Shown: piece after piece, positions 17,169-29,558 of the stretch
Layout of the letters: each line of letters opens with the position of its first letter
Numbering within the stretch: position 1 is the stretch's first letter
Origin: an uncultured Gammaproteobacteria bacterium
Lineage (GTDB): Bacteria > Pseudomonadota > Gammaproteobacteria > Enterobacterales > Psychrobiaceae
Length of the DNA: 59,272 bases
Assembly: GCA_913060565.1 (NCBI GenBank)
Contig: CAJXRU010000014.1
Coordinates: 1-59,272, forward strand
Direction of reading: 5' to 3'
The notes under the pieces: model-generated
Database searches by the model: none
The model's input: only the letters and a program-made list of their open reading frames with translations
What the model was told of the DNA's origin: nothing
Translations under genes and position numbers: made by a program

Positions 17169-19172
17169 TTACCAGAATTTTAAGCGAGATAATAGCGAAT
17201 CTGACTCGGTTATGGGATTGGTAATCTCCTCAATTCGCTCTGCTATCGCGCCATAGACACTATCGGTAGGGTATTGGCCGTTTTCGTTTAACTGACCTGC
17301 ACTTAGACCAAAGGATAGGGCAATGGCTTGTTCGATATGATCTACCGGATAAATTGCAAATTGACCTTTTTCTATAGCAGCCATCACATTGTGGGGTAAA
17401 TTTAGATTAGCGATATTTGATGTCGGAATGATGACACCTTGATTATCAGCAAAACCATTCGCCTCACACACCTTGAAAAAGCCAACTATTTTTTCATTAA
17501 CACCGCCAATCGCTAAAATGTTACCGAACTGATCCATGGCTCCTGTTACCGCAAGTCCTTGATGAATTGGTTGTCTTGCAAATGCGGAAAGCAAACAAAG
17601 GAGACTAGCCATCGCTGCGCTATCACCGTCAATACCTTGATAGGATTGCTCAAATACTAAGTTTGCATCAAGTGGGATTTCATCATCCATGGCAAACTTT
17701 TGATGCAAGTATGACGTTAAGATTGCCACGCCTTTCGCATGGATATTGCCTGCTTGGTCAACCTTGCGTTCCACATCGCCAATATCGCCGTCGCCATAGT
17801 AAACTGCGGCCGTAACTCGAGAGGGCTCTCCAAAGCTATCAAGATCGGTATCTAAGACTGACAGTGCATTAATTTGACCTATTTGTTTCTTATCAGTTAT
17901 CAGCAGAAGTTGCTTGTCTTTAATTGCTTCAAAGCTATATTGAGAAACGCGATTTTTCCTGTGATTATAAGCGTCTATCGCTGCTAAAATGTCTTTGGCG
18001 CTAATATGCTCATTAGTGTTAGCAAACACTTGTGCTTGCTGGATTAGCGATTTAAACAGCGCACTGTCAAGCGACATTCGCTCTTGATGCTCAATCAAAA
18101 ATGATGAGTAATTCATCAAGGCGACTAAAGCATCGGTACTTAAATCGTTGCAACAGGCTCGGCGGCTGATATTTTGTAAATAGCCCGCGTATTTAACAAA
18201 GTCATCATCGGAATCTAAGGCAAACTGATGGTTCACTTCACCCACCAACGGAAACAGCTGCGTGATATCAGGGTCGAGATCTAATAGTCCACGGTATGAC
18301 AACGCATCACCCACAAGGATAATTTGCGTCTTTAAATCGATAGATTGCGGATCAAGCCAGTGATCGGCGCTGCTCCATTTAATTTGACGGTCAAACAATG
18401 ACGATTTGAGTTCAAACCATAATTGTGGATTTTCAAGTAATCGATCGCTTGGCAAAACAAGCACGCCGCCGTTAGCTTGATGCAATAATCCCGGTTGCAA
18501 TAAATGATGATTTGCAACCGTAGTCCCTTGCTCTGTAATTTGAGCGATATCGCCGAATAGCTTTACGCTTGTTGGGTTATCGCAAAATACAATAGGAAAT
18601 GAATCATCGGCCTCGTGGGAGACAAAATTGTTAACTAATACCGGATGAGATAAGGCATAACCATTATCAAGCTGCTTCGCCAGATCTGTTAAAAAGTCTA
18701 GCACCTTAGGTAAACGTTTGAAGACCTTTAATAGCGGGGCTAATTCATTAGTAAAGTATCTGTCTTCACTGTCTGGATTATCTTTAACCAATAAGGCACA
18801 ACGCTTGAGCCATGAATGCACTAGGCGCGTGAACTTAACGCCTTGCCCAGCCGGCAGGTTTAAACAAATAGGAGATCGTGGGTTGTTAACGTCTTCACAA
18901 TACACCACATCAAACACATTATCTGACGTTAAGGGATCAGACAATAATAGTTCTCGTATCAATGCCTTTGAGTCGATGGCTGGATAGCCCAGCACGACCA
19001 TGTGTTGCTCACTACAGTACGCCGTTGCAAAGAATTTAAACGCGTTTTGTGCGCGTTCCTGCCCAAGACTAAGACCAATGGCATCAAGCCACGAATGATT
19101 CTCTAACAGGGTTTTGGCACGCTGTTGATTAAATCCAATCTGGTTAACTGTTAACCCTGTTACTGCTTTCAA
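17169..19172 (-). CDS. Lon-like (LonH/YcbZ-type) ATP-independent protease homolog
   Basis: This 667-residue protein has a divergent AAA-like N-terminal half and a Lon-type serine protease C-terminal half. The catalytic pair is intact: Ser518 in GIDGDSAAM and Lys561 in IGGVNEKIVG. The P-loop is degenerate; the segment VLGYPAIDSKALI near residue 57 sits where GxxGxGK(S/T) would be, as in E. coli YcbZ. This suggests proteolysis or assembly without normal ATP hydrolysis. It lies directly upstream of fabA, a conserved pairing in gammaproteobacteria. Its physiological substrates are not known from sequence. Confidence 0.85.
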   Translation of the reverse strand: MKAVTGLTVNQIGFNQQRAKTLLENHSWLDAIGLSLGQERAQNAFKFFATAYCSEQHMVVLGYPAIDSKALIRELLLSDPLTSDNVFDVVYCEDVNNPRSPICLNLPAGQGVKFTRLVHSWLKRCALLVKDNPDSEDRYFTNELAPLLKVFKRLPKVLDFLTDLAKQLDNGYALSHPVLVNNFVSHEADDSFPIVFCDNPTSVKLFGDIAQITEQGTTVANHHLLQPGLLHQANGGVLVLPSDRLLENPQLWFELKSSLFDRQIKWSSADHWLDPQSIDLKTQIILVGDALSYRGLLDLDPDITQLFPLVGEVNHQFALDSDDDFVKYAGYLQNISRRACCNDLSTDALVALMNYSSFLIEHQERMSLDSALFKSLIQQAQVFANTNEHISAKDILAAIDAYNHRKNRVSQYSFEAIKDKQLLLITDKKQIGQINALSVLDTDLDSFGEPSRVTAAVYYGDGDIGDVERKVDQAGNIHAKGVAILTSYLHQKFAMDDEIPLDANLVFEQSYQGIDGDSAAMASLLCLLSAFARQPIHQGLAVTGAMDQFGNILAIGGVNEKIVGFFKVCEANGFADNQGVIIPTSNIANLNLPHNVMAAIEKGQFAIYPVDHIEQAIALSFGLSAGQLNENGQYPTDSVYGAIAERIEEITNPITESDSLLSRLKFW

Positions 19173-19233
19173 CGACTAATCCTTAAATATTTGTTTCTTT
19201 TAAACTTATCACGAAATATAGCGCAATGACTAA

Positions 19234-20436
19234 TTACCGAACTGTTAGGGCTAATCCTTTGAGATAAAATCCTTCAGGGAAGGTACTCGCAATTGGATGG
19301 TCTGATGCTTGTGATAAGCGGCCAATAATTTGCGCATCACGTCCGGCGTCAAGTGCAGCGTCGGCAACTATTTTCTGGAATAAATCAGCAGCCATTAACC
19401 CTGAACAAGAATAAGTGAGTAGCGTACCGCCTGGGTTTAACAGCTGCATAGCCACCATATTGATGTCTTTGTAACCACGACAAGCCCCATTTAACTGAGA
19501 TTTGTTATCCGCAAATTTTGGTGGATCAAGAATAATCACGTCAAATTTTTTGCCTTCGTCGCGGTAACGACGTAGCAATTTGAAAACATCAGCTTGCACA
19601 AAATCAACTTTCGATAAATCTAAGTCATTAATCTCAATGTTTTTCTTAGCGATATCCAGTGCGCTTTGGCTCAAATCGACATTGGTAAAATGCGTTGCAC
19701 CATTTTTCATGGCGTAGATCCCAAAGGTACCTGTGTAACTAAAACAGTTTAGGACCGTTTTATCTTTACAGTAACTTCCAGCGATGCGGCGGTTGTCACG
19801 TTGGTCAAAATAGAAACCTGTTTTATGGCCCTCTGGAATATCGACAAGAATTTTTACGCCGTTTTCTTCAATCACAGAAAGCTCAGTTGGTTCAACACCT
19901 TTTATAAGCCCCTTAACTGGCGCTAAGCCTTCCTTTTTACGAACATCAACATCTGAGCGATCGTAAATATTGTAGTCTGGAAAAATACTTTCAAGGGCGC
20001 CGATAATATGATGGCGATTAAACTCGGCGCCAGCACTGAGTAATTGGGTAACCAGCGTATTATCATAGTGATCGACGGTAATGCCGGGTAAATAGTCAGA
20101 TTCTGCCGCCACTAACCGAAACCCAGTGAGCTTTTGATCAGCAATAAGGGCTTGACGCGCGTTAAGCGCACCTTGAATCCGCGACTCGAAAAATGTTTGG
20201 TCGATAACTTCACCTTGTTCAAAAGACCAAATACGCACGCGGATTTGTGACTCAGGTGAGAATGCACCGCAGGCTAACCAATTTCCTTTCGCATCAATGA
20301 CATCGACAGTTTCCCCTAATGCTGGTTTACCTTTTACCGCTTTGATAGCCATTGAGAAAATCCATGGATGACGGCGATTTAAGGCTTTTTCTCTTCCGGG
20401 CTTTAGAATAATGGATGCGTTGTTGTGTGATTGCAT
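19234..20436 (-). CDS. rlmI: 23S rRNA (cytosine-C5) methyltransferase RlmI
   Basis: RlmI methylates C1962 of 23S rRNA with S-adenosylmethionine. The protein is 400 residues (E. coli 396). An N-terminal PUA domain starts [19 protein letters not shown]. The Rossmann methyltransferase domain shows [20 protein letters not shown] (SAM motif I), [15 protein letters not shown] and [13 protein letters not shown], with the catalytic cysteine in TYSCSG. The end [14 protein letters not shown] is family-typical. It is divergent from pheS across 319 bases. Confidence 0.93.
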   Translation of the reverse strand: MQSHNNASIILKPGREKALNRRHPWIFSMAIKAVKGKPALGETVDVIDAKGNWLACGAFSPESQIRVRIWSFEQGEVIDQTFFESRIQGALNARQALIADQKLTGFRLVAAESDYLPGITVDHYDNTLVTQLLSAGAEFNRHHIIGALESIFPDYNIYDRSDVDVRKKEGLAPVKGLIKGVEPTELSVIEENGVKILVDIPEGHKTGFYFDQRDNRRIAGSYCKDKTVLNCFSYTGTFGIYAMKNGATHFTNVDLSQSALDIAKKNIEINDLDLSKVDFVQADVFKLLRRYRDEGKKFDVIILDPPKFADNKSQLNGACRGYKDINMVAMQLLNPGGTLLTYSCSGLMAADLFQKIVADAALDAGRDAQIIGRLSQASDHPIASTFPEGFYLKGLALTVR

Positions 20437-21736
<1,300 letters not shown>

Positions 21737-21747
21737 GGGTTAATCAC

Positions 21748-24135
21748 ATGAAATTTAGTGAATCATGGCTACGTGAGTGGGTTAACCCAAACGTTAGTAG
21801 CGAAGAATTATCAGCCCAGCTAACAATGGCTGGCTTAGAAGTTGATGATGTTGAGCCAGTTGCTGCACAGTTTAGCAATGTTGTTGTAGGTGAAGTCGTA
21901 GAATGTGGTCAGCATCCAGATGCCGATAAACTGCAAGTCACCAAAATCAATGTGGGTGAAGATGAATTAGTCGATATTGTTTGTGGCGCTAAAAACTGTC
22001 GTCAAGGACTTAAAGTCGCGGTTGCTAAAGTGGGCGCTGTTCTTCCTGGCGATTTTAAAATCAAAAAAGCGAAACTACGCGGTCAGCCATCATTTGGTAT
22101 GCTGTGTTCTTTTAGCGAATTAGGCATGGCCGATGACAGCGATGGTATCTTAGAGTTGCCATTAGATGCACCAATCGGCACAGATTTACGCGATTACTTA
22201 CAGCTTAACGATGTGTCTATTGATGTTGATTTAACGGCAAACCGCGCTGATTGTTTAGGTATTAAAGGTTTAGCTCGCGAAGTGGCTGTGCTTAACAATA
22301 TTGACGTTACTGCACCGGCGATTACACCTGCTGACGTGACTATTGAAGACAAAGTAGCGATTAAACTTAGCGCACCAGAGTCATGTCCACGTTATCTCGG
22401 TCGTGTCATTAAAGGTATCAACGTTAAAGCAGTTACGCCATTATGGATGAGCGAAAAGCTACGTCGTAGCGGTGTTCGAAGCATAGATGCCGTAGTTGAT
22501 GTCACTAACTATGTGTTACTAGAGCTTGGTCATCCAATGCACGCGTTTGATTTATCGGCTATTGACGGTGGTATCGATGTACGTATGCCGACAGCCGCTG
22601 AAAAGCTTACGTTGTTAGATGGAAACGAAGTAACGCTTAACGAAGACACATTAGTGATTGCGGACGATAACAAAGCATTAGCTATGGCTGGTATTTTTGG
22701 CGGTGAAAGCAGTGGTGTTAACGATTCAAGTGAAGATATTTTCTTAGAAAGTGCGTTCTTCGGTAAATTAGCGATTGCAGGGCAAGCACGTAAATACGGT
22801 TTGCATACTGATGCTTCTCATCGTTATGAGCGTGGTGTCGACCCAAAATTGCAGTTTGATGCAATGGAGCGTGCTACTGAGCTGCTTTTAGCAATTGTTG
22901 GTGGCCAAGCAGGCCCGATTGTTGAAGCGGTCAGCGAAGAGCATTTACCAACGTCAAATCAAATTGAACTGCGTCGTAGCCGTTTAGAGCGTATCATCGG
23001 GATTTCAATTCCTGATGAGCAAGTGACTGAAATTCTTACTCGCTTAGGTATCGAAACTGCGCAGCATAGTGACGGTTGGACATGTCAATCACCAAGCTAC
23101 CGTTTTGACATCAACATCGAATCTGATTTGATTGAAGAAGTGGCCCGCGTATACGGTTATAACAACATTCCAAATGTTGCACCTGCAGCGCTGCTGACGA
23201 TGAGTGAACACAAAGAAAAAGAGTTAAGTGTTAACGTATTACGTAACGCTATGGTTGCACGCGGCTTTAATGAAGCCATTACTTATAGCTTTGTCGACCC
23301 TAAGAAGCAGGCCGTATTATTCCCAGAGCTTGAGCCTAAGGTGTTACCGCACCCAATATCGGCTGATATGTCGGTAATGCGCGTTAGTTTATGGACGGGC
23401 TTATTGGCAGCGGTTAGTAATAACCAAAAACGCCAGCAAGGTCGCGTACGCTTATTTGAAACAGGATTACGTTTTTACCCTGATGCCAACAGCGAACATG
23501 GAATTTCACAAGATCCAATGATTGCTGGTGTTATTGCTGGTGGAATTTGTGATGAGCATTGGGATCTAGAATCTCGTGCTGCAGACTTCTTCGATTTAAA
23601 AGGTGACGTTGAAGCGTTAATGGAAGTGACAGCAGATGTTGAGCAATTCGAGTTTAGAAAAGCCAATTTAGATGCGCTACATCCTGGTCAATCCGCTGAA
23701 ATTTTCGTTAACGATGAGTCAGTTGGCTTCATAGGAGCCATTCATCCACAACACGAAAAGGCGCTTGGCCTCAATGGTCGTACCATTGTTTTTGAGATTA
23801 CTCAAGCTGCTCTTTTACAAAGAAAATTGCCTGAATCCGTTGCCCAGTCTAAGTTTCCGGCAAACAGACGTGACATTGCTCTAGTAGTGAAAGAAGAAGT
23901 AAATGCAAAAGAAGTAGTAAAAAGCATACAAAATGTTGGCGAAAATCAGTTAGTTGGCATAAACTTGTTTGATGTATACCGTGGTCAAGGCATTGAAGAC
24001 GGATATAAAAGTTTAGCAATTGCGTTGATTTTGCAAGATGCGGAACGAACTTTGGAAGATAAAGACATTGCATTGGTTGTCGAAAAAGCAGTCAAAGCAG
24101 CTAATGATTCATTTGGTGCAACTTTAAGAGACTAG
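21748..24135 (+). CDS. pheT: Phenylalanyl-tRNA synthetase beta subunit
   Basis: PheT is the structural, tRNA-binding and editing subunit of the enzyme. The 795 residues equal the E. coli length. The domains in order are an N-terminal region, an EMAP/OB-type tRNA-binding domain (about 40-150, [20 protein letters not shown]), the B3/B4 editing domain (about 210-390, with [18 protein letters not shown]), B5 (about 400-475), a catalytic-like core, and a C-terminal anticodon-binding FDX-ACB domain (from [14 protein letters not shown]). The start lies 11 bases after pheS, and the stop is 3 bases before ihfA, so translation is probably coupled. Confidence 0.98.
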   Translation: MKFSESWLREWVNPNVSSEELSAQLTMAGLEVDDVEPVAAQFSNVVVGEVVECGQHPDADKLQVTKINVGEDELVDIVCGAKNCRQGLKVAVAKVGAVLPGDFKIKKAKLRGQPSFGMLCSFSELGMADDSDGILELPLDAPIGTDLRDYLQLNDVSIDVDLTANRADCLGIKGLAREVAVLNNIDVTAPAITPADVTIEDKVAIKLSAPESCPRYLGRVIKGINVKAVTPLWMSEKLRRSGVRSIDAVVDVTNYVLLELGHPMHAFDLSAIDGGIDVRMPTAAEKLTLLDGNEVTLNEDTLVIADDNKALAMAGIFGGESSGVNDSSEDIFLESAFFGKLAIAGQARKYGLHTDASHRYERGVDPKLQFDAMERATELLLAIVGGQAGPIVEAVSEEHLPTSNQIELRRSRLERIIGISIPDEQVTEILTRLGIETAQHSDGWTCQSPSYRFDINIESDLIEEVARVYGYNNIPNVAPAALLTMSEHKEKELSVNVLRNAMVARGFNEAITYSFVDPKKQAVLFPELEPKVLPHPISADMSVMRVSLWTGLLAAVSNNQKRQQGRVRLFETGLRFYPDANSEHGISQDPMIAGVIAGGICDEHWDLESRAADFFDLKGDVEALMEVTADVEQFEFRKANLDALHPGQSAEIFVNDESVGFIGAIHPQHEKALGLNGRTIVFEITQAALLQRKLPESVAQSKFPANRRDIALVVKEEVNAKEVVKSIQNVGENQLVGINLFDVYRGQGIEDGYKSLAIALILQDAERTLEDKDIALVVEKAVKAANDSFGATLRD

Positions 24136-24138
24136 AAT

Positions 24139-24435
24139 ATGGCCTTAACTAAAGCCGATATGGCAGAACATCTATTTGAAAATTTGGATTTTAGTAAGAA
24201 AGAAGCCAAGGAAATGGTAGAGCTATTTTTTGAAGAGCTACGTGGCTGTTTGGAAAGAGGCGAACAAATTAAACTATCAGGATTTGGTAACTTTGATTTA
24301 CGTGATAAAGCGGAACGTCCAGGTCGTAACCCTAAGACTGGTGAAGACATTCCAATTTCTGCACGCCGTGTTGTTACCTTTAGAGCAGGTCAAAAGTTAA
24401 AAGCACGCGTAGAGCAGCTTGAAGCGAAAGACTAA
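24139..24435 (+). CDS. ihfA: Integration host factor alpha subunit
   Basis: IhfA pairs with IhfB to bind and sharply bend DNA in transcription, replication and recombination. The 98 residues match the family. The start [14 protein letters not shown] and the DNA-contacting beta arm [20 protein letters not shown], followed by PKTGEDIPI with the intercalating proline, identify alpha rather than beta or HU. It is the last gene of the pheST operon, as in enterobacteria, and ends at a clear terminator. Confidence 0.97.
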   Translation: MALTKADMAEHLFENLDFSKKEAKEMVELFFEELRGCLERGEQIKLSGFGNFDLRDKAERPGRNPKTGEDIPISARRVVTFRAGQKLKARVEQLEAKD

Positions 24436-24453
24436 TAGCCCGATGACCTAATA

Positions 24454-24492
24454 AAGTAAGCGCCTATCGCGTTAGGTGCTTACTTTTGTCTT
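24454..24492 (+). terminator. Terminator of the pheST-ihfA operon
   Basis: A 12-bp stem AAGTAAGCGCCT with AGGTGCTTACTT, with one G-U pair and an 8-base loop, is followed by a T-rich tail. It lies 19 bases after the ihfA stop. Confidence 0.8.
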
Positions 24493-24911
24493 GTAAAAGC
24501 TTACCTATCTATGAATAGTCCTATTCATGGAACGTTTTCTATCCTTAAAAATATTTCCGATGTTTCCCATATTTCTCAAACTTTATGTGCTTAATACGGC
24601 TGCCAAATGAAGATGATATATCGTGTCCAGCAATCCTTTCTAGCTAATCGACTAAATACGAAATCTTATTGTGGTAAGGGAAAATATAGTAGAACGCAGC
24701 TCAACGAGTGTGATTGACTAAGGACACATTATTAAGATTGAAATCGAGCGACATGTTCTAGTTGATTCTTCCTAAGCACAACAAGATTACTTAAATAATG
24801 GAATTGGTACTATCTGGTTGATGGGCTGTAGAAGTTATCAAGTGACTAGGACTAATAAGAGAGACTGGTTTAGATAGATAAATTAGCGGTTCAAGTATAG
24901 GTAGAAAGAAC

Positions 24912-24936
24912 AGGGCAAGCGTGAATTACTTGCCCT
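24912..24936 (-). terminator. Possible terminator after the chemotaxis receptor gene
   Basis: An 8-bp stem AGGGCAAG with CTTGCCCT and a 9-base loop lies 12 bases beyond the stop on the minus strand. The following tail is only moderately T-rich, so strength is uncertain. Confidence 0.55.
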
Positions 24937-24948
24937 AATACTTAATCT

Positions 24949-26778
24949 TTACACCTTGAACTGAGATACAGCGTCGTTAAGTGCATTGGACTGTGCTGCG
25001 ACTTCTTGGCTCATTTCAGAATTTTGATCTGATAATTCCGACGTTTCATCAGTTACATCGCGAATAGTGACAACGTGTTTGTTGACTTCACTTGCTACGG
25101 CACTTTGTTCTTCAATTGCAGCTGCTACAGACTGAGCCATTCCAAGAATTACCGAAACATCATCGGTTATTTCTTGCAACATCTCACCAGTACTTGAGGC
25201 TTGCTGAGCACTCACTTCACCTTGATCCCGACAAGTCGCCATCAGATCGACGATCTCTGCAGTTCGCCCTTGGAATTGAGAGATAATCGACTCAATTTCT
25301 TTTGTTGAATCTTGTGTTTTACTTGCCAAGCTTCTAACTTCATCGGCAACTACGGCAAATCCACGTCCTTGTTCACCTGCACGAGCTGCTTCAATTGCAG
25401 CGTTCAAGGCTAACAAGTTCGTTTGTTCAGCGATTCCACGAATGACTTCCAGTACCTGACCAATACTTTGGCTATCGCTTTCGAGCGCCGTCACAACTTG
25501 TTGGGAATCTAATAAGTTGGACGACAATTGATTAATTTGCTCAATGGTCTTTTCCACCCCTTGTTGGCCTGAAATTGCGTTTTGATTAGTTAACTCCGCC
25601 TTATTCGCAGTATCGGAAGTATTCTTTGAAATCTCATCAACGGTAGCAACCATTTCGGTAATTGCCGTTGCAACCATATCGGTTTCAGCCATTTGGCTTT
25701 GTACACCTTGTGTCGTTACAGACACGTTACTTGCGAGTTGATTCGTTGCATCGTTCAACGCAACGACTGAAGTATTCACCTCACTAATCAATCCTCTAAA
25801 CTGGCTTACCATTTGATTAAAGTGCGACGACATTTCCGCGATTTCATCTTCGCCATCGCAAGGGGCAGTTAATGATAAGTTTTTGGTTTCGCCAATGGTT
25901 ATCATTAAATCTCTTAGTTGTTCAATTGGTCGTAAAATACTGCGAGAAGTTAATATTGAAATGACGATAGCAATCGCAAGAATAACGAAAAATAATGTGA
26001 ATTGTACGGCAACAATAGAGTTTTCAGTCTCAGTAATTTTTTGTTTGTTACTTGATACAATATCCTTAAGTAATGTTTCCGTTTTATGCACTGTTTTGCG
26101 CATGTTACCGAGTAAACCAAGCTTTTGATTAAATCCAAAAACCTGTTTTGCATCATACAGTGCGATAAATGCTTGGTGATATTGTGAAAGCAAACCAGCA
26201 TTTAAGGATTGGAGTTGCCTTGACGCACTTACTGCATTGCTCATTGCCTGCAAACTTGCGTCAGACGGTTCAAGCAAAAATTGTTTTTCTATGTGTCGCA
26301 ACTGATACAGTTCACTTTGCGATTGGTAGTCAGAGCTAGCAATTGAGTCCAACAACGACGTTGAAGCGATTTGTAATCGTCCTTGTAATCCAAGATTTGT
26401 CTTATAACCAATCGCTTTTTGTTGTAAATTGAGCTTTTCAAAGATTCGTTGATAGTCGCTTAAAATGGCGTCAAATTGATTTATCTGCTGTACAGATAGA
26501 TCAAAGCTTTGAAAAGTACGCTTCAAATCGCCGCTTTCGGCTTTAATTAATTCAACATTCTTTTTAAATTTCCCAATATATTTTTCATCTTTACGGGCAA
26601 GAAAGTCTTTCTCATTACGGCGTAATTGAAGAACACCTTTATCAATAGTGTCAGCAGTTTCAATTCCTTCTAAAAGAGAATGCATCGTGTTGACGCTATA
26701 CATTTGTAGTATAAGCATCATGAGCATACTCACGCCTAGGAGGCAGGTACTTAAAAATAGCTTTGATTTAATTTTCAT
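24949..26778 (-). CDS. Methyl-accepting chemotaxis protein with HBM-type sensor
   Basis: A 609-residue receptor that signals to CheA/CheW. TM1 is about 5-27 and TM2 about 255-277. The periplasmic region has two similar halves, each with a (R)(R/H)xEKxFL motif (LRRNEKDFL at 52-60; LRHIEKQFLLE near 160-170) and a GL(Q/L)GxxR-type motif. This is the pattern of helical bimodular (HBM) sensors such as McpS, which bind organic acids. HAMP and the cytoplasmic signalling hairpin follow, with [20 protein letters not shown] at the tip. I chose the ATG at 26778 because AAAGAG lies 6 bases before it; a TTG 60 bases upstream is also in frame. The ligand is inferred only from the family. Confidence 0.9.
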   Translation of the reverse strand: MKIKSKLFLSTCLLGVSMLMMLILQMYSVNTMHSLLEGIETADTIDKGVLQLRRNEKDFLARKDEKYIGKFKKNVELIKAESGDLKRTFQSFDLSVQQINQFDAILSDYQRIFEKLNLQQKAIGYKTNLGLQGRLQIASTSLLDSIASSDYQSQSELYQLRHIEKQFLLEPSDASLQAMSNAVSASRQLQSLNAGLLSQYHQAFIALYDAKQVFGFNQKLGLLGNMRKTVHKTETLLKDIVSSNKQKITETENSIVAVQFTLFFVILAIAIVISILTSRSILRPIEQLRDLMITIGETKNLSLTAPCDGEDEIAEMSSHFNQMVSQFRGLISEVNTSVVALNDATNQLASNVSVTTQGVQSQMAETDMVATAITEMVATVDEISKNTSDTANKAELTNQNAISGQQGVEKTIEQINQLSSNLLDSQQVVTALESDSQSIGQVLEVIRGIAEQTNLLALNAAIEAARAGEQGRGFAVVADEVRSLASKTQDSTKEIESIISQFQGRTAEIVDLMATCRDQGEVSAQQASSTGEMLQEITDDVSVILGMAQSVAAAIEEQSAVASEVNKHVVTIRDVTDETSELSDQNSEMSQEVAAQSNALNDAVSQFKV

Positions 26779-26831
26779 AAAAGGCTCTTTAGTAAATGGC
26801 GATAAACCATGATTCGCATTTGTTTGATGTG

Positions 26832-26888
26832 CTAACAACGTTCGGTTATAAAATGTTGTTAGATGAGTCCCTTCGATAGTACTATCGA
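26832..26888. promoter_or_regulatory. Inverted repeats upstream of the chemotaxis receptor gene
   Basis: Two symmetric elements lie within about 110 bases of the receptor start. CTAACAAC (26832-26839) and GTTGTTAG (26855-26862) flank a 15-base AT-rich spacer. TCGATAGTACTATCGA (26873-26888) is a perfect 16-bp palindrome. Both could be operators. No sigma-28 flagellar-type promoter was recognised. Confidence 0.35.
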
Positions 26889-26927
26889 CTGTGTCTAATA
26901 TAAGTTTAGAACTTAATAACTTAAACG

Positions 26928-26957
26928 CAAAAAAAACCGAGCAAAAGCTCGGTTTTT
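26928..26957 (-). terminator. Terminator of the ackA-pta-lipoprotein operon
   Basis: A stem AACCGAGC with GCTCGGTT and an AAAA loop has an A run on one side and a T run on the other, so it can work in both directions. On the minus strand it lies just after the lipoprotein gene stop. Confidence 0.85.
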
Positions 26958-26978
26958 ATTCGATTTTTTACAATGATA

Positions 26979-27422
26979 CTACGATTTAGAAATTCGCTTC
27001 ACTTTCCAGCGATTATTTTCCCAAGTCATGAGTAAAAAGCGGTCATCAGCGACGACACCACCTTGATATTTTCCGCGAATGTGTAATTCGACACGTGTAT
27101 CTTTCTTCGACTTTCTAAAGAAGTCACCGCCAACATCCGTAATTTGAACTGTGGCAGAATCAAGTGATAACTCCATAACATGACGCTGAATCATTTTGAT
27201 ACTACGGTAATGATCAACTAATCCTGCGACGCGTTTTACCGAGTTTTCTTTAATCTCATCAATGTCTTTCGCATTGTAAATTGCTTCAACAAATTCTTGC
27301 GCTACTTCTTCCGGCATTTTTTTTGATTCTTTATCGCCACAAGCACAAAGCGCTAACGCGAATAATGCAATGATTGTTGCTTTGATTTTAACGCCTTTAG
27401 GCAGTAAAAAATTAGTGTTCAT
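26979..27422 (-). CDS. Small predicted lipoprotein, DUF4878-like
   Basis: A 147-residue exported protein. The N-terminal signal has a charged start, a hydrophobic run [10 protein letters not shown] and a lipobox-like LCAC, with Cys28 as the likely lipidated residue, followed by GDKESKK. The remainder ([20 protein letters not shown] ... [11 protein letters not shown]) has the cystatin/NTF2-like shape of DUF4878 lipoproteins: a helix, then strands ending in W-K-V-x-x-I. Its ATG lies inside the last codons of pta (11-base overlap), so the two genes are translationally linked. The function is unknown, and the DUF assignment is from overall pattern only. Confidence 0.7.
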   Translation of the reverse strand: MNTNFLLPKGVKIKATIIALFALALCACGDKESKKMPEEVAQEFVEAIYNAKDIDEIKENSVKRVAGLVDHYRSIKMIQRHVMELSLDSATVQITDVGGDFFRKSKKDTRVELHIRGKYQGGVVADDRFLLMTWENNRWKVKRISKS

Positions 27423-29556
27423 GATGTTGTGCTTGTTTCCCTTGAATTGCTGTTAAGGCGATAGTGTAAACAATATCGTCGACTAATGCACCCCGTGATA
27501 AATCATTCACTGGTTTGCGCATGCCCTGAAGCATTGGGCCAATACTGATCAAGTCAGCGCTTCGTTGTACGGCTTTGTATGTCGTATTGCCAGTATTTAG
27601 ATCGGGGAAGATAAATACATTGGCTTGACCAGCAACAGGGCTATTGGGCGCTTTTGACGCCGCAACATTTTTCATGATCGCTGCGTCATATTGAAGCGGA
27701 CCATCAATGATTAAATCTGGCCGGCGCTTCTGCGCAATTTCAGTTGCTTCTCTTACTTTCTCTACATCAGAGCCTGTTCCTGAGGTACCTGTTGAGTAAC
27801 TAATCATAGCAACCTTTGGCGAAATTCCAAACGCGATTGCAGAATCTGCAGATTGAATTGCAATTTCAGCGAGCTGCTCCGCGTTTGGATCAGGATTAAT
27901 AGCACAATCGCCATAAACCAATACTTGGTCTGGCAAGAGCATAAAGAATACTGAGGATACTAGGCTAGCTTCTGGCGCTGTTTTTACTAGCTGTAGTGGT
28001 GGGCGAATGGTATTTGCGGTTGTGTGAATAGCACCTGATACTAATCCATCGACTTCATCTTGCGCTAACATCATAGAACCAAGTACAACATTATCTTCGA
28101 GTTGTTCTTGGGCTACTACTTCTGTAAGGCCTTTGTGTTCCCGCATTTTTACCATAGGATCTATGTATTGTTGACGCACATCTTCAGGATTGATGATAGT
28201 TACACCAGCGCCTAATTCGACCCCTTGTTGGGTTGCGATAAGAGCGATTGTTTCGGGGTTTCCTAATAATACACAATTAGCAATATTACGTTGCGCGCAA
28301 ATTGCTGCGGCTTTTATCGTACGAGGCTCTTCACCTTCAGGCAATACAACTGTTTTAGCCGCACGGCGGGCCATTTCTGTTAACTGATATCTAAAGGCAG
28401 CAGGAGACAAGCGACGTTCTCTGCTTGAAGCATGCGCTAGAGAACTTATCCAGTGTTTATCAATATGACTTGCAACAAACTCGTCTACTTTGTTGATACG
28501 ATCAACATCATCGTTAGGCACTTCGTGGTTAAAGCTTTGTAAATCAATTGAGGTCTGCCAAGTATTTGTCTCTACAAGTAAGATTGGCAAGCCCGTCGCC
28601 ATCGCTTGTTGACAGAGATCTAACACAGGTTGCTCCGGCTCGTAGCCATTAGTTAACAACAACGCTCCTATTTTTGTTCCATTCATTGCCGCAAGACAGG
28701 CTGATACGATAACGTCTGAACGATCTCCTGAGGCGACCAGTAGTTTGTTGGCACTGAAGTTTTCCACCATATTTGGGATGCTACGTGCACAAAAGGTAAT
28801 ACTTCTTAGGCGGCGGCTGGTGATTTCTCCTTCGTTTATCACTTTTGCTTGAAGGTGATTAGCGATGTCGATAACGCGTGGTGCAATGATTTGTTCGTTC
28901 CAGGGAATGTAGCCCAAAACACGAATAGGGCTGCGCCCGAATAATTGGAATACTTCCATTTGTTGTTGACTTGAACTGCCGTTGTTACCCGCTAAGTCTT
29001 GGCGCAATACACCATTATCATCAATTGGTGCATTGATCTTATTAACGATACAACCCAAGATTCTTTCGGCGTCTGTACCACCAAATGGTTGGCAAGCGAT
29101 TTCTATTCGTTCTTTTTGTTGCGTTGCACTGTCATTACCGGGGGATGTAACAAAAACAACTTCTGCATCAAGCGCTTTAGCAATCATGTTATTAAGACGC
29201 GATGTGTATTGTTGTTTACGTGTAGGGACGAGTCCTTCAATAATTAAAATGTCATTATCTAGCGTAGCACGGTTGGCTTGCTCAACGATTTCTTCCAGTA
29301 AGGTATCCGCCTTACCGCTACTCATCATATTATCAACATAGCCAGGAAGAAGAGGTTTCGGTGGTTCAATATTAGGATTACGTCCGATGATGGTACTTGA
29401 CCGCTCAGGCCCAACATCGCCTGATACTGGCTGTGCGACCGGCTTAAAAAAGTTAACTTTAATACCATGGCGCTCAACCGCATGAACTAATCCCATGCTG
29501 ACAGAAGTAAGACCGACGCCAAAACCCACTGGCACTAACATTATAGTTCTTGGCAT
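27412..29556 (-). CDS. pta: Phosphate acetyltransferase
   Basis: Pta interconverts acetyl-CoA and acetyl phosphate, and with AckA makes or recycles acetate and the signalling metabolite acetyl phosphate. The 714 residues equal the E. coli long form. It has an N-terminal P-loop-like domain ([20 protein letters not shown]), a DRTGG regulatory domain in the middle, and the catalytic PTA/PTB domain from about 390, with [45 protein letters not shown] and DGPLQYDAA. It starts 2 bases after the ackA stop. Confidence 0.97.
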   Translation of the reverse strand: MPRTIMLVPVGFGVGLTSVSMGLVHAVERHGIKVNFFKPVAQPVSGDVGPERSSTIIGRNPNIEPPKPLLPGYVDNMMSSGKADTLLEEIVEQANRATLDNDILIIEGLVPTRKQQYTSRLNNMIAKALDAEVVFVTSPGNDSATQQKERIEIACQPFGGTDAERILGCIVNKINAPIDDNGVLRQDLAGNNGSSSQQQMEVFQLFGRSPIRVLGYIPWNEQIIAPRVIDIANHLQAKVINEGEITSRRLRSITFCARSIPNMVENFSANKLLVASGDRSDVIVSACLAAMNGTKIGALLLTNGYEPEQPVLDLCQQAMATGLPILLVETNTWQTSIDLQSFNHEVPNDDVDRINKVDEFVASHIDKHWISSLAHASSRERRLSPAAFRYQLTEMARRAAKTVVLPEGEEPRTIKAAAICAQRNIANCVLLGNPETIALIATQQGVELGAGVTIINPEDVRQQYIDPMVKMREHKGLTEVVAQEQLEDNVVLGSMMLAQDEVDGLVSGAIHTTANTIRPPLQLVKTAPEASLVSSVFFMLLPDQVLVYGDCAINPDPNAEQLAEIAIQSADSAIAFGISPKVAMISYSTGTSGTGSDVEKVREATEIAQKRRPDLIIDGPLQYDAAIMKNVAASKAPNSPVAGQANVFIFPDLNTGNTTYKAVQRSADLISIGPMLQGMRKPVNDLSRGALVDDIVYTIALTAIQGKQAQHHEH

Positions 29557-29558
29557 GA

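Larger units (their letters stand above)
24436..24948. other. 513-base intergenic region without a recognised gene
   Basis: The region lies between the convergent ends of ihfA and a chemotaxis receptor gene. It holds the ihfA terminator, an inverted repeat ATGAATAG-TC-CTATTCAT (24511-24528), and the receptor terminator near 24912. No convincing ribosome site with an open frame is seen between about 24530 and 24910. That stretch is AT-rich and could hide a small RNA or a decayed gene, but I cannot support either. Confidence 0.5.
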
